Shown here: one piece after another, positions 31,068 to 39,301 of the stretch
How positions within the stretch are numbered: position 1 is the stretch's first letter
How the letters are laid out: every line of letters starts with the position of its first letter
DNA from: Pirellulimonas nuda
GTDB lineage: Bacteria; Planctomycetota; Planctomycetia; Pirellulales; Lacipirellulaceae
Length of the DNA: 64,000 nt
Reading direction: 5' to 3'
NCBI RefSeq assembly: GCF_007750855.1
Contig: NZ_CP036291.1
Span: 1,364,001-1,428,000 of the forward strand
Notes under the pieces: generated by a model
What the model saw: only the letters and a program-made list of their open reading frames with translations
What the model was told of the DNA's origin: nothing
Database searches by the model: none
Made by a program: the position numbers and the translations under genes

Positions 31068-31221
31068 ACCACGGATAGCACGGATTGCACGGATGATTGG
31101 GGAGCCGGCAAGCAGCGCGCCAGGAGTCCGGGCTGTACCGCGAACCAACCTGTCAGTCGAAACCGACGACGGAACGCTAGAAACGCGGCGCCCTATCCGT
31201 GGAATCCGTGCTATCCGTGGT
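31068..31221. repeat. inverted repeat of CACGGAT words
   Basis: Bases 31068-31094 match the reverse complement of 31195-31221 over 27 positions with one mismatch. Each arm consists of reiterated words of the form (AC)CACGGAT / GCACGGATT. The 100 bases between the arms hold no gene. It lies between the permease gene and lexA. Two other intergenic gaps in the window carry inverted repeats built the same way from different words. Confidence 0.8.
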
Positions 31222-31236
31222 CAAGCGTCGTTGCCG

Positions 31237-31839
31237 TCAGCCGACCTGGCGGATGACGCCGGTAACGATCCCCAGCACCTGCACGTTCCGCACGTAGATC
31301 GGCTCCATTGAGGAGTTGGCCGGCTGCAGGCGGATGCGGCCCGCTTCGGGGAACCAGTACTTGAGCGTCGCCTCGCCGTCGTCGGTGATCGCGGCGACGA
31401 TATCTCCCTTCGTGGCGCTTTTGGTCTTCTTGCAGATCACGATGTCGCCGTCGGCGATCTGGGCCTCGATCATCGAGTCGCCACGCACCCGCAGGGCGAA
31501 ATGGCTCCTCTTTTTCGGGAAGAGCTCGTCGAAATCGATCCGCTCGGCCTGCTCGATCGCTTCGCTGAGGCTGCCGGCGGCGATCTGGCCGACCAGGGGG
31601 ATGCCGTCGTCCGCGCGCGCCTCGCCGGTGAGCTGGATGGCCCGCGACATGTTCGGCTCGCGGGTGATCAGCCCCTTCTTTTCGAGCGCCTTGAGGTGGC
31701 ACATCACGCCGTTGGGCGAATTGATCTCAAAGAACTCGCCGATCTCGCGGACCGTCGGGCCGTAGCCTCTTTTTTCGATCTTTTCGCGGATGAAATCGAG
31801 CACCTCGCGTTGCCGCGGGGTTAGTTGGTCGAGTGACAT
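31237..31839 (-). CDS. lexA: LexA repressor
   Basis: A 200-residue SOS repressor that self-cleaves when stimulated by RecA filaments. The winged helix (residues 1-70) includes LTPRQREVLDFIREKIEKRG and SPNGVMCHLKALEKKG. The cleavage site is A88-G89 in GQIAAGS. The catalytic dyad is S122 (RGDSM) and K160 (EATLKYW). ATG 31839 is the family start; the frame adds five unlikely residues upstream. It is divergent from a protease gene across 165 bases; autoregulation is expected, but I could not identify the operator. Confidence 0.96.
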   Translation of the reverse strand: MSLDQLTPRQREVLDFIREKIEKRGYGPTVREIGEFFEINSPNGVMCHLKALEKKGLITREPNMSRAIQLTGEARADDGIPLVGQIAAGSLSEAIEQAERIDFDELFPKKRSHFALRVRGDSMIEAQIADGDIVICKKTKSATKGDIVAAITDDGEATLKYWFPEAGRIRLQPANSSMEPIYVRNVQVLGIVTGVIRQVG

Positions 31840-32004
31840 AGCGGTGCGCCCCACGCGCAGTCGGGCGAACTATTAGGGGGCTGAGAACGTATACCAATGA
31901 CAAATGTCGAACGCCGAAATGGAAGTTGTCGCCGGATCGGCTACAATGCAGCGTCGGCTCCTCTACTAGAGTGTTCATATACGTCCGTACACGGTCAAGA
32001 GCAG

Positions 32005-33135
32005 ATGGGGAAATTTGTGCGCAATTCCTTCCTGATCGGTTTCACGACCCTAAGCGTCGTCGCCATCGCGACCACGCTGCCGGCCCAGCCCGCGACCCAG
32101 CAGCCCCCCGCGGCCGAAGCGCGGCCCACGGCGGGCGCTTCTCCGCTGCGGGTCGATCTTCCCGCCGAGGTGCAGGCGGTGCTCGACAAGCGCTACCCCG
32201 AGAACGTGGACGACCTCCGCACGCTCGAAGGGCAGGTCAAGAGGGTGCTGCAGGCGGGCCGCAAGGCCACGGTGGCCGTGACGCTCGGCGGCGCCGCCGG
32301 CAGCGGCGTGATTGTGAGCCCCGACGGCATCGTGCTGACCGCCGGCCACGTGGTCGGCGAGCCGGGCCGAAGGGTGACGTTCTACTTCGCCGACGGCAAG
32401 CGGGCCCGCGGCGTGTCGTTGGGGATGAACGAGTCGATCGACTCCGGCATGATGCGGATCACCGATCCCGGCCCCTGGCCCTACGCAGAGCTGGCCGAGG
32501 CGGACTCGACCAAGATAGGCGACTGGGTGTTGGCCATCGGCCAACCGAACGGCTTCTTCAAGGACCGCGCCCCCCCCGTGCGGCTGGGGCGGGTGCTGTA
32601 CCAGAGCGATGAGGTGATCAACACCGACTGCACGCTGGTCGGCGGAGACTCGGGGGGACCGCTGTTCAACCTGCGTGGGCAGGTGATCGGCATCCACAGC
32701 CGGATCGGGCCGCGCCTGACCGCGAATATGCACGTGCCAATCTCGACCTACCACGTCACCTGGGACCGCCTGGCGGACAGCGAGGCCTGGGGCGGCCGAC
32801 GGCGTCGGGGGGGGCGAGAGATGCCCGCCGAGGGCCGCCCGCTGCTGGGCGTCGCCGGAAACCCAGAGGGGGTTGATTGCACCATCACGCAGGTCTTCCC
32901 CGGGCTCCCGGCCGCGCGTGCCGGGGTGAAAGTGGGCGACGTGGTGCAGAAGTTCGACGACGCCGAGGTGGCCTCGTTCGCCGACCTCAGCCGGCTGGTG
33001 CTCACCAAACGCCCGCGCGACAAGGTGAAGCTGCGGCTAGTGCGTGATGGAGAAGAGCTAGAGATCGAGATCGCGCTGGCGGGGGTAACCGGCGATTTCC
33101 CCGGCGCCCCGTCGCCCAGCGACGAGAAGGAGTAA
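32005..33135 (+). CDS. secreted trypsin-like (HtrA-type) serine protease with C-terminal PDZ domain
   Basis: A 376-residue exported protease. The signal peptide ends near LPAQPA (about 28). The protease domain (about 75-275) has the full triad: H115 (LTAGHVV), D146 (ESIDSGMM) and S216 (GGDSGGPL). A Gly/Arg-rich linker leads to one PDZ domain (about 287-365; LLGVAGNPEG, AARAGVKVGDVVQKFDD). It probably degrades or senses misfolded envelope proteins. A -10-like TACAAT lies at 31942-31947. It is followed on the same strand, 74 bases on, by a protease-like protein with a rearranged and mutated active site. Confidence 0.93.
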   Translation: MGKFVRNSFLIGFTTLSVVAIATTLPAQPATQQPPAAEARPTAGASPLRVDLPAEVQAVLDKRYPENVDDLRTLEGQVKRVLQAGRKATVAVTLGGAAGSGVIVSPDGIVLTAGHVVGEPGRRVTFYFADGKRARGVSLGMNESIDSGMMRITDPGPWPYAELAEADSTKIGDWVLAIGQPNGFFKDRAPPVRLGRVLYQSDEVINTDCTLVGGDSGGPLFNLRGQVIGIHSRIGPRLTANMHVPISTYHVTWDRLADSEAWGGRRRRGGREMPAEGRPLLGVAGNPEGVDCTITQVFPGLPAARAGVKVGDVVQKFDDAEVASFADLSRLVLTKRPRDKVKLRLVRDGEELEIEIALAGVTGDFPGAPSPSDEKE

Positions 33136-33209
33136 GCCGGGGCCCAGTCCGCCGCCGGGCAGGCCCCGCCTGAGTATCACGAAACGCGACTTTGCTGGAT
33201 CAACCCTCT

Positions 33210-34307
33210 ATGCGACACGCTCATCCGGTCCTTATCGCCCTGCTGCTCTTGGGGGCGTCGCAGACGCTCGCCCAAGAGGCGGCCCCCGACTCGCTCGAGC
33301 AGGCACGCGAGGCGTTCCGCAACGCCTTCGACCGGATGTGGTCGCCCCCCGGCTACCGCCTGAAGAACGGCCCGCACGTGCGGGCGGCCTTCCGAGACGT
33401 GGTCGAGGGGACGCAGCCCTCGGTGGTGCGTGTGAAGAACGACGGCAAAGACGCCGCGCTGGGGGGCGTGGTGGGGCCAGACGGCTGGGTGCTGACCAAG
33501 TCGAGCCAGCTCACCGGCCGGGTGACCTGCCGGCTGAGCGACGGCCGAGAGCTGGACGCCAAGATTGTTGGCGTCGATCGCAAGTACGACGTGGCGATGC
33601 TCAAGGTCGACGCCAAGGACCTGAAGTCGCTTGAACTCGCCGACCACGACATCAGCGAAGAGGGGCGCTGGGTGGCGACGCTGGGCCAGGGGGACGACCC
33701 GATCGCGGTGGGCGTGGTCAGCGTTTCGGCGCGGCGGATCCCGCACCAGGCCGGCATCCTGGGCGTGCGGCTGGAAGAGGCGCCTGGGGGCGGGGCGTTG
33801 ATCGACACCGTCTACGCCGAGTCGGGCGCCGCCAACGCCGGCATCGAGGCGGGTGACATCATTGTCTCCATCAACCAAGAGAAGACCGCCGATCGCGCGG
33901 CGCTCATCCGCACCGTGCAAAAGTACACCCCCGGCGACGTGATCGAGATCGATCTGAAGCGGGGCGACGAGCGGCTTACCGTCCGCGCCCGCCTAGCGGG
34001 TCAAAACAAAGAGATGCCGCTGGACCGCGGTCAGATCCAGAACAACCTTGGGGGCGAGCTCAGCGATCGGCGGTTCGGCTTTCCCACCGCCGTCCAGCAC
34101 GACACGGTGATCAACCCGAAGGACTGTGGCGGGCCGATCGTCGACCTCGACGGCGCCGTGGTGGGCTTCAACGCGGCCCGGGCGGGCCGGACGGAGAGCT
34201 ACGCGATCCCGTCGTACGTGGTCCGTGGGCTGCTGTTCGAGCTGATGAGCGGCCGGCTGACCCCCGTGACCCTCGAGGGGGACCAGCACACCGCCTTGGC
34301 GGAATGA
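33210..34307 (+). CDS. degenerate HtrA-like protein with PDZ inserted in the protease domain and Ser-to-Cys site
   Basis: A 365-residue exported protein (signal peptide ends near TLAQEA). Residues about 65-175 match the N-terminal lobe of a trypsin-like protease (GVVGPDGWVLTKSSQL, DRKYDVAMLKVD, WVATLGQGDDPIAVGVVS). The His of the usual TxxHV is absent (KSSQ), while D127 is kept. A PDZ domain then occupies about 181-263 (ILGVRLEEAPGGG, AANAGIEAGDIIVSINQEK). The second lobe resumes at about 287-345 with INPKDCGGPIVDLDGAVVG, aligning with the canonical INPGNSGGPL but with C306 for Ser. ATG 33210 opens the signal peptide; a TTG at 33192 is possible. Proteolysis is unlikely; a binding or redox role is inferred. 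Confidence 0.85.
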   Translation: MRHAHPVLIALLLLGASQTLAQEAAPDSLEQAREAFRNAFDRMWSPPGYRLKNGPHVRAAFRDVVEGTQPSVVRVKNDGKDAALGGVVGPDGWVLTKSSQLTGRVTCRLSDGRELDAKIVGVDRKYDVAMLKVDAKDLKSLELADHDISEEGRWVATLGQGDDPIAVGVVSVSARRIPHQAGILGVRLEEAPGGGALIDTVYAESGAANAGIEAGDIIVSINQEKTADRAALIRTVQKYTPGDVIEIDLKRGDERLTVRARLAGQNKEMPLDRGQIQNNLGGELSDRRFGFPTAVQHDTVINPKDCGGPIVDLDGAVVGFNAARAGRTESYAIPSYVVRGLLFELMSGRLTPVTLEGDQHTALAE

Positions 34308-34344
34308 TTTTGCTTCGTGGCGCCTAATCGCGTACGATTGCCGC

Positions 34345-34851
34345 ATGCTCGGTCTGACGCTCACCCTCTGCCTCCGCGTGGCGACCGCTGTAGCGGTCGC
34401 CGCCACGGGATTGCCCGGGCTGGCCTGTGTTTGTCCCGGGTGCGGGTGCTGCGGCGGGCAGGTTCGTGTCGATGCGGCCGGCGCCGCGTCGTGTTGCGGC
34501 GGCTCGGCGGCAAAGAACGCCCCGGCCGGCTGCCAGCACTGCGCCAACCGGCAGGCGTCCCAGCCACTCGCTGGTGGGCCCTCTGGCGCCCAACCTGGGC
34601 ACGACAAGCTGCCTCCCACGCAGCACCGCTGCGGTTGCTGCATCCAGAGCTCGCAGCCGGCCGTGCCCCCTGCTGTCTCGCTCGCTACGGTAGAACTCGG
34701 CGGCCACGCCTTTCACGCCGCGGTCCCTGGCGGCTGCTCCTACGACCTGAAATTAGCCGCCCCCGTCGCCAACGGCGACGCGTGGCGGATATCGAGAGGC
34801 CACCCGCCGCATGCGCGGGCGCAATCGGTCTTGTGCGTCTGGGTCATTTGA
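34345..34851 (+). CDS. exported Cys-rich hypothetical protein
   Basis: A 168-residue protein with an N-terminal hydrophobic segment (about 5-27) and 15 cysteines, most of them in three clusters: CVCPGCGCC just after the signal, CC/CQHC at about 50-65 and HRCGCC near residue 95. The second half has few cysteines. The clustering suggests metal coordination rather than ordinary disulfides. The ATG follows the protease-like gene by 37 bases. I do not recognise a family. Confidence 0.65.
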   Translation: MLGLTLTLCLRVATAVAVAATGLPGLACVCPGCGCCGGQVRVDAAGAASCCGGSAAKNAPAGCQHCANRQASQPLAGGPSGAQPGHDKLPPTQHRCGCCIQSSQPAVPPAVSLATVELGGHAFHAAVPGGCSYDLKLAAPVANGDAWRISRGHPPHARAQSVLCVWVI

Positions 34852-34930
34852 ACGATACGCGACCACGAGTCTCTCTCGTGGCGAGTTGTCCGTTCGTTTC
34901 CCAGCGTTTCTCCTCACAAGGACCGAAACT

Positions 34931-35425
34931 ATGTTCTCAATTTGGAAGATTGCCGCGGTGGCCGGCCTGGCCGCCGTAGGCGGCTTTGCGATCCGCGCAT
35001 CGCAGGCCACCTCGACCCCGGTTGCCGCAGACGCACCGACGAGCTGCTGTTGCAAAGGCGTTTGCGAGTGCGACGCCTGCGATTGCGACGGCCAGTGCTG
35101 CACCGACTGCGACTGCCCGGAGTGTGACTGCTCCGGCTGCGCGTGCGGCGAAAGCTGCAACGCCCAGGCTTGCTGCGCCAAGTGCGGCGACGACTGCGCG
35201 TGCGAGGTCTGCTCGTGCGACGGCTCGGCCGCGGCCTGCTGCCCGGAAGGGGCTGCTTGCAGCGTCAACGCGGCTGCTTGCTGCTCCGGCGGCGGATCGT
35301 GCTGTGCTAGCAGCGAAACCGTAGCGACCGCGGCGGCGTGCAAGTGCGGCGCCGACTGCAAGTGCGACCCCTGCACCTGCGAGAAGCAGACCGGAGAGGT
35401 CGCCGAGTCGGTCGCTAGCCGCTAG
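34931..35425 (+). CDS. exported metallothionein-like protein, 22% cysteine
   Basis: A 164-residue protein with a signal or anchor segment (WKIAAVAGLAAVGGFAIRA) followed by about 130 residues containing 36 cysteines in CC, CxC and CxxC spacings (for example CECDACDCDGQCC). Acidic residues alternate with cysteine in the first half; the last part (CKCGADCKCDPCTC) is similar. No aromatic core is present, as in metallothioneins, but the protein appears to be exported, unlike classical bacterial metallothioneins. AAGGA lies 8 bases before the ATG. A strong terminator follows 33 bases after the stop. Confidence 0.8.
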   Translation: MFSIWKIAAVAGLAAVGGFAIRASQATSTPVAADAPTSCCCKGVCECDACDCDGQCCTDCDCPECDCSGCACGESCNAQACCAKCGDDCACEVCSCDGSAAACCPEGAACSVNAAACCSGGGSCCASSETVATAAACKCGADCKCDPCTCEKQTGEVAESVASR

Positions 35426-35457
35426 TCGGCCGGCGTCGGCACGTTGATCGAAGAACG

Positions 35458-35498
35458 CGGTCCCCACCGGGCGAGACTCGGTGGGGACCGTTTTTTTT
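35458..35498 (+). terminator. intrinsic terminator after the Cys-rich genes
   Basis: CGGTCCCCACCG (35458-35469) is the exact reverse complement of CGGTGGGGACCG (35479-35490), with a 9-base loop and eight T residues (35491-35498). It ends the plus-strand unit containing the two Cys-rich genes. Confidence 0.93.
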
Positions 35499-35614
35499 GC
35501 GAACCGCTCTTCCCCCCGCGCGAGCCGATCGCGTATCTATCCGTCCCAAGCGGCTCGTCCGAGCCGTCGGCCCGCGCATGCGCGTCGGCTTCCACACACA
35601 ACGCGAGGTTCGCA

Positions 35615-35776
35615 ATGCACCGCCCTTCACGCACCGTGATCATGATCGCGATCGTCGCCCTGGGGATGATCTCGATGATGGCCCGCGCCGGTTCCCCGAT
35701 CAGCAGCCCCAGCCAAGTGCCGCTGGGCGACGAGCCGCCGTTCGTGTCGTCGAAAGCCGATGTGCTGCGGCGCTAG
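35615..35776 (+). CDS. small exported protein
   Basis: A 53-residue protein with a signal peptide (RTVIMIAIVALGMISMMARA) and a mature part of about 27 residues (SPISSPSQVPLGDEPPFVSS). GCGAGG lies 7 bases before the ATG. It stands between the terminator at 35498 and the FtsX permease gene, 65 bases upstream of the latter and on the same strand. Not recognised; the call rests on the signal peptide and ribosome binding site. Confidence 0.6.
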   Translation: MHRPSRTVIMIAIVALGMISMMARAGSPISSPSQVPLGDEPPFVSSKADVLRR

Positions 35777-35841
35777 CCGGTTGTCTTAGCGGCTCTGGAG
35801 GGGGATGCTGACGGCTGCATCCGCCACTCTGGAAAGCCGCC

Positions 35842-38800
35842 GTGACACCGCTCCGCTACGTCCTCGCCAGCCTGTGGGCCTACCGCCGATCGCACCTGGC
35901 CGTTGCGGCCGGGGTCGCGGTGGCGACCGCTGTGTTAACCGGCGCGCTCTTGGTGGGCGACTCGGTACGCGGCAGCCTACGCGACCTCACGCTCCAACGG
36001 CTGGGAACGATCGACGTCGCGTGGACGGCGCCCCGGCCTTTCTTGGATACGCTGGCCTCCGAGCCCGGCTTCGCCCAGCGGTACGCACGCACGGCGCCGG
36101 CCCTGCGCTTGCAGGCTTCGGCCACGAGCGACACCCAGGGGGGCCCGCGGCGGGCGCACCGCATCGCCGTGATGGGGGTCACGCCGGCGTTCTGGGCGTT
36201 CGGCCCCGAGGCGCCTCAGGGACCGGCCGACGGCGAGGTCTGGCTAACCGCCGCGCTCGCCGAGGAACTGGGCGTCGCCGCCGGCGGCGAGGCGCTGCTG
36301 CGGCTCCCCAAACCAAGCGCGCTGCCGTCCGAGAGCACGCTCGGCGAGAAGGTGGACACCACCGTTGGGTTGCGGCTAGAAGTGGCGCGCGTGCTCCCGG
36401 ACGTCGGCCTCGCGCGGTTCGACATCGCCCCGTCGCAACGCCCGCCGCGCACCGCGTTTGTTTCGCTGAAGCAACTGCAGAAGACGCTCGACCTGCCCGG
36501 CCGCGCGAACCTGCTGCTGGCGACGCAGCAAAAGGACGCCCCGAGTCTCCCCGCTGAGGTGCATCCCCGGCTCGCCAACTACGGCGTCGCTGTCGAGTCG
36601 GTGGCCTCCGGCAGCGACACGCTGGTGCAGATCGAGTCGGACGCGCTGGTCCTGCCCGCCGCCGTGGTGGCCGCCGCCCAGCAGACGCTGGCCGACCGGC
36701 CGCTACAGCCGGTTGTCACCTACCTGGCCAACCGCATCGAATTAGGGGAGGGCGCGGCCCGCAAGAGCGTGCCGTACTCGATCGTCGTCGGCGTCGATCC
36801 CACCGAAGCGTTGGGGCCGCTACGCGGCGCCGCGGGGGAGCCGTTCGCGATCGCCGACAACCAGGTGGTGCTCAACGATTGGACCGCCGAGGCGCTCGGC
36901 GCCAAGGTGGGCGACACGGTGCGGCTGGTCTACTACCAGCCGGAGAGCACGCACGGCGAGCTCGTCGAGGCGGCGCCCGTTGCGCTGAGGGTCACCGCAA
37001 TCGTGCCGCTAGAACAAGACGGCAAGCCGACCGCCGCGGCCGACCGTCGGCTCACCCCCGCGCTGCCGGGCGTGACCGACAGCCGCTCGATCGGCGAGTG
37101 GGACGTGCCGTTCGAGCTGGTCGAACCGATCGGCCGCGCCGACGAAGACTACTGGGAGCAGCACGGGCCGACCCCCAAGGCGTTCGTGTCCCACGCCCTG
37201 GCAGCCAAGCTGTGGTCGAGCCGCTGGGGGACCCAGAGCCTGCTGCGCACCACGGGGGCGTCCGATGCGATTGGCGCGGCCCTGGCCGGGCGGCTCGACC
37301 CGGCGGACCTTGGCCTGGTAGAGCTGCCGCTCCGCCGGCAGGGGCTCCACGCGGCCGGGGGCACGACGCCGTTCGACGTGCTGTTCGTCGCGTTCAGCAT
37401 GTTCCTGATCGCCGCCGCGGTGATGTTGATCGCGTTGCTGATGCGGCTGGGGGTCGAGGCGCGCTCACGCGAGGCGGGCCTGCTGTCGGCGGTCGGGCTG
37501 CGGGCCGGCACGATCCGCCGGTTGCTGCTCCGCGAGCTCTCCCTCGCCGCGGCCGCCGGCGCGGTGGTCGGGGCGGCGCTGGGCGTGGCGTACTGCTGGC
37601 TGATGGTGTGGGGGCTGACGACCGTCTGGGTCGACGCCATCGCGGCGCCATTCCTGGCGATGCACGTCTCGCCACGCAGCCTGGCGATCGGCCTGATCGG
37701 CGGCTTCCTGGTCGCCTGGCTGGCCGCCAGGCTCACGCTGCGCGGCGTGCTGAAGCAGCCCGCCAAGGCGGCACTGGCGGGCGATCCGGCGGTCCCCTCG
37801 GGCGCGAGCGCCGGCTGGTCCCCTATCGTCGCGGTCGCCGGGTTCGTCGGCGCCGTGGCGGCCGCTGCCGTCGGCGTCTTCGGCGGCGAGGGCGCCCGCG
37901 CGGGGGCGTTCTTCGGCGCGGGCGCGCTGGCGCTAGTCGCCGCGCTCGCGGGCGTGCAGTGGACGCTGGCCCGCGCGGGGCGCGACTCACGCACGACCGC
38001 GCGGTTCGGGCTGGGGTCGCTCGCGCTGCGGAACGTGGCCCGCCGCCCCGGCAGGACCCTGCTCACAATGGGGCTCACCGCGTCGGCGACGTTCCTGCTG
38101 CTGGCCGTGAGCGCGTTCCGCCTGCCCCCCAGCGAGGCGGGGACCGGGGGCTTCGATCTGATCGCCCAAGCGAGCGCCGCCATCCACTTCGACCTCGCGA
38201 CGCTCGCGGGCCGCCAGGAGCTGGGCTTTGGCCGGAACGACGACGCGCTGTTCGAGGGCGCCACGATCGAGGGGCTCCGCGCCCACGACGGCGAGGACGC
38301 AAGTTGCCTGAACCTCTACCAGACCCGGCAGCCACGCGTGCTGGGCGTGCCGGCGTCGCTGGGCGACGCAAGCAAGTTTGCTTGGGCCGGCGTCCGCGCG
38401 GGTTACGAAGATAAGCCGTGGGACGCGCTCACGGTCCGGCTCGGCCCCGACGCCGAGGGAGCGCCGGTCACCCCCGTGGTGCTCGACCTCAACACGGCCC
38501 TCTACAGCCTGAAGCTCTACGGCGGCGTCGGCCAGCGATTTGTCATCGAAGACCAAACCGGCCGACCGGCCACGCTGGAAGTCGTCGGCCTGCTGAACAA
38601 CAGCATGCTGCAGGGCGACCTGCTGATCGGCGAGCAGGAGATGGTGCGGCTCTTCCCCGACTCCGGCGGCGACCGGCTGCTGCTGATCCGCTTGCCGGCA
38701 GACGCGCCCCCCGGCCGCGCCGCCGATCTTGCCGCCGCGCTCGAAGACCGCCTAGCCGACTACGGCGTCGACGTTGAGCCCGCGCTCGATCGGCTGGCCG

Positions 38801-39201
38801 GGTTCCTCGCCGTGCAGAATACTTACCTCTCCACCTTCCAATCGCTCGGCGGGCTGGGGCTGTTGCTGGGGGTCGTCGGCCTGGCGGTGGTGCAGCTGCG
38901 CAACCTGATCGAGCGTCGCGGCGAGGTGGCCCTGCTCCGCGCCGAGGGTTTTAGCCACGCCCGCGTGAACCGCTTGGTGCTGCTCGAGAACCTGCTGCTG
39001 GTGGGCGGCGGGCTGCTGGTCGGCGCCGCCGCGGCGCTGGTGGCGCTCGCCCCGCAACTGCTCTCCCGCGACGCCCGTTTCCCCGCGCTCGAGGCGCTCG
39101 CGCTGGTGGCGATTGTCGGCGCGGCGGGGATCGTGGCGGCGCAGCTCGCGACCCGCGGACCCCTACGGGCGGCCATCTTCCCTGCGCTACGCGGGGAGTG
39201 A
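35842..39201 (+). CDS. large FtsX-type ABC transporter permease
   Basis: A 1119-residue membrane protein with the MacB/LolC-type layout: N-terminal TM (about 17-38), a large extracytoplasmic domain (about 40-500), an FtsX domain with three TM segments (about 510-640), more TM segments, a second extracytoplasmic domain, and a second FtsX domain (about 990-1110, SLGGLGLLLGVVGLAVVQL and RGEVALLRAEGFSHARVNR). Such permeases move lipoproteins, lipids or peptides or act as mechanotransmitters, driven by a separate ATPase. No ATPase gene is adjacent. The start is GTG 35842 with GGAAAG about 6 bases upstream. Confidence 0.9.
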   Translation: MTPLRYVLASLWAYRRSHLAVAAGVAVATAVLTGALLVGDSVRGSLRDLTLQRLGTIDVAWTAPRPFLDTLASEPGFAQRYARTAPALRLQASATSDTQGGPRRAHRIAVMGVTPAFWAFGPEAPQGPADGEVWLTAALAEELGVAAGGEALLRLPKPSALPSESTLGEKVDTTVGLRLEVARVLPDVGLARFDIAPSQRPPRTAFVSLKQLQKTLDLPGRANLLLATQQKDAPSLPAEVHPRLANYGVAVESVASGSDTLVQIESDALVLPAAVVAAAQQTLADRPLQPVVTYLANRIELGEGAARKSVPYSIVVGVDPTEALGPLRGAAGEPFAIADNQVVLNDWTAEALGAKVGDTVRLVYYQPESTHGELVEAAPVALRVTAIVPLEQDGKPTAAADRRLTPALPGVTDSRSIGEWDVPFELVEPIGRADEDYWEQHGPTPKAFVSHALAAKLWSSRWGTQSLLRTTGASDAIGAALAGRLDPADLGLVELPLRRQGLHAAGGTTPFDVLFVAFSMFLIAAAVMLIALLMRLGVEARSREAGLLSAVGLRAGTIRRLLLRELSLAAAAGAVVGAALGVAYCWLMVWGLTTVWVDAIAAPFLAMHVSPRSLAIGLIGGFLVAWLAARLTLRGVLKQPAKAALAGDPAVPSGASAGWSPIVAVAGFVGAVAAAAVGVFGGEGARAGAFFGAGALALVAALAGVQWTLARAGRDSRTTARFGLGSLALRNVARRPGRTLLTMGLTASATFLLLAVSAFRLPPSEAGTGGFDLIAQASAAIHFDLATLAGRQELGFGRNDDALFEGATIEGLRAHDGEDASCLNLYQTRQPRVLGVPASLGDASKFAWAGVRAGYEDKPWDALTVRLGPDAEGAPVTPVVLDLNTALYSLKLYGGVGQRFVIEDQTGRPATLEVVGLLNNSMLQGDLLIGEQEMVRLFPDSGGDRLLLIRLPADAPPGRAADLAAALEDRLADYGVDVEPALDRLAGFLAVQNTYLSTFQSLGGLGLLLGVVGLAVVQLRNLIERRGEVALLRAEGFSHARVNRLVLLENLLLVGGGLLVGAAAALVALAPQLLSRDARFPALEALALVAIVGAAGIVAAQLATRGPLRAAIFPALRGE

Positions 39202-39301
39202 GGAAGGGTGACCTCACCCCTCGCCCCACCTTCCGGTTCGCCCTAAAGTAGACCCAGAAACCCGCCCCCGCCCCCAGCCCGGTCCCCATCCCAGTACCGC
39301 C

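Noticed and set aside
34753-35376. A 207-codon minus-strand frame rich in Gln/Ser/His
   Set aside because: It is the complement of the Cys-rich gene; repeated TGC/GAC codons give Gln/Ser-rich antisense strings.
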